Position numbers and translations under genes: made by a program. DNA of 64,000 nt. Source: an uncultured Bacteroidales bacterium. Its GTDB lineage: Bacteria; Bacteroidota; Bacteroidia; Bacteroidales; Bacteroidaceae. The notes under the pieces were generated by a model. The model ran no database searches, had not been told where the DNA came from, and saw nothing but the letters and a program-made list of their open reading frames with translations. This document shows, piece after piece, positions 63,508 through 64,000 of the stretch. The stretch covers positions 124,001 through 188,000 of the forward strand of contig CACWTU010000004.1 of the NCBI GenBank assembly GCA_902763885.1, in the 5' to 3' direction. Each line of letters opens with the position of its first letter. Position 1 is the stretch's first letter.

Positions 63508-64000
63508 TTCTTCACATTTATTAATTGTATTAATTGTGTTATCATTTTATTAGCACAAAATGATAATATACTTATAAAAATCAAAACTAGAATTGTGCAT
63601 GCCCAATAAGGTATGTATCGATCAATATACGATAGCATACCATATGAAAAAAGAAATATGTGAATTAGATAAAACTCAAGAGAGGATAAACCTACAACAT
63701 TGAGATATCTAATAATATATTGAGGTAAAATATTCAGAAATATAGGTAAGTATGTTATTATTCCTATTGTGACCAGCCCATACGAGACGCGCTGAAAATC
63801 CTTAGGCAGAAACATTATCAATGGAATGGATAATATAAAAGAAAGAATTATTATTTTTTTCTTATTAAACAAGTCCTGATAATATGCAAAAATTGCACCA
63901 GTAACAAAAATTGGAACTCGCGCAAAATAAAGAGCAAGTTGATTAAGCCTTTCTATATTGACTAACCTTAACAAGAATAGCCCTCCAAATGCGATAAACA
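63504..64000 (-). CDS. acyltransferase family 3 protein, N-terminus beyond the window
   Basis: The frame stays open to the window edge, so the gene is cut. The visible C-terminal 165 residues have hydrophobic helices and the family motif ARVPIFVTGAIFAYYQDLF, then LNVVGLSSLEFYLIHIFLFS. Acyltransferase-3 membrane enzymes add acetyl or other acyl groups to surface sugars. It is the most upstream polysaccharide gene visible. The TTG at 63974 is only an internal codon. Confidence 0.75.
   Translation of the reverse strand, partial: FIAFGGLFLLRLVNIERLNQLALYFARVPIFVTGAIFAYYQDLFNKKKIIILSFILSIPLIMFLPKDFQRVSYGLVTIGIITYLPIFLNILPQYIIRYLNVVGLSSLEFYLIHIFLFSYGMLSYIDRYIPYWACTILVLIFISILSFCANKMITQLIQLINVKK

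Overview
The window looks like a chromosomal segment of a member of the Bacteroidales (Bacteroides, Phocaeicola, Parabacteroides or Prevotella relatives). The evidence is the low GC with AT-rich spacers, several TAnnTTTG (-7) promoter boxes of the Bacteroidetes type, weak Shine-Dalgarno signals, and gene families typical of the group: WbuC cupins, SatD/DUF3307, GT61, TupA-like ATP-grasp and polysaccharide pyruvyl transferase. Nearly every gene lies on the minus strand. The two exceptions are small HNH-type genes at 20134-20424 and 41470-41769. I saw no tRNA, rRNA, intact insertion sequence or CRISPR array. The exact species cannot be fixed from the sequence alone.

Region 1 (about 1-12.3 kb) is defence-like. 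A minus-strand unit starts at a -7 box near 7870. It encodes an M42 aminopeptidase, a 35-residue peptide with a CFKRC motif, a radical SAM/SPASM protein with a PqqD-like N-terminus, a SNF2 ATPase, a small membrane protein, a SEC-C zinc protein and a SIR2-like protein. This looks like a peptide-modification (RiPP) module joined to defence-type enzymes, and it is the strongest candidate for an undescribed system. Upstream lie a RADAR RdrB-like adenosine deaminase, a small partner and a second SIR2-like protein whose usual catalytic His is Asn.

Region 2 (12.3-22.1 kb) mixes capsule-gene debris with an AbiL-type RloA/RloB pair, a membrane KAP NTPase and an HNH gene. The debris includes WbuC copies, an amber-interrupted PIG-L deacetylase and a mosaic epimerase. 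A YTGPGGGL-repeat protein and a helicase-associated-domain protein also lie here.

Region 3 (22.1-30.7 kb) is a tight four-gene unit: a sensor with two GHKL ATPase domains and a histidine-kinase core, a response regulator, a CHAT/caspase-like protease and a 1492-residue nuclease-STAND NTPase of Avs type. Start and stop codons overlap by 1-4 bases between the first three genes. It reads as a phosphorelay that could control a protease and a STAND effector.

Region 4 (30.7-43.4 kb) alternates capsule remnants with defence-type genes: an OLD-family ATPase-TOPRIM nuclease, DUF3307/SatD, a defence-type reverse transcriptase, and an operon of deaminase, unknown protein, ParB-like protein and Mrr-like nuclease. 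A DUF2971 protein closes the region. The capsule remnants are a truncated DegT aminotransferase, an amber-interrupted capF and WbuC copies. Tiny related ORFs, covarying hairpins and short TATCGG/CATCGGA motifs recur at the seams.

Region 5 (43.4-64 kb) is a capsular or O-antigen polysaccharide locus. From upstream to downstream it has an acyltransferase (cut by the window edge), an Ldh-family oxidoreductase, GT61, a Wzx flippase, a DegT aminotransferase, GT2, a pyruvyl transferase, an F420-hydrogenase-beta-like protein, an ATP-grasp protein, GT4, an epimerase, a beta-helix protein and WecG. Smaller accessory genes follow. The pyruvyl transferase and aminotransferase suggest a pyruvylated, amino-sugar-containing glycan. 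The defence cassettes appear to have been inserted at the downstream end of this locus, leaving broken capsule genes between them.
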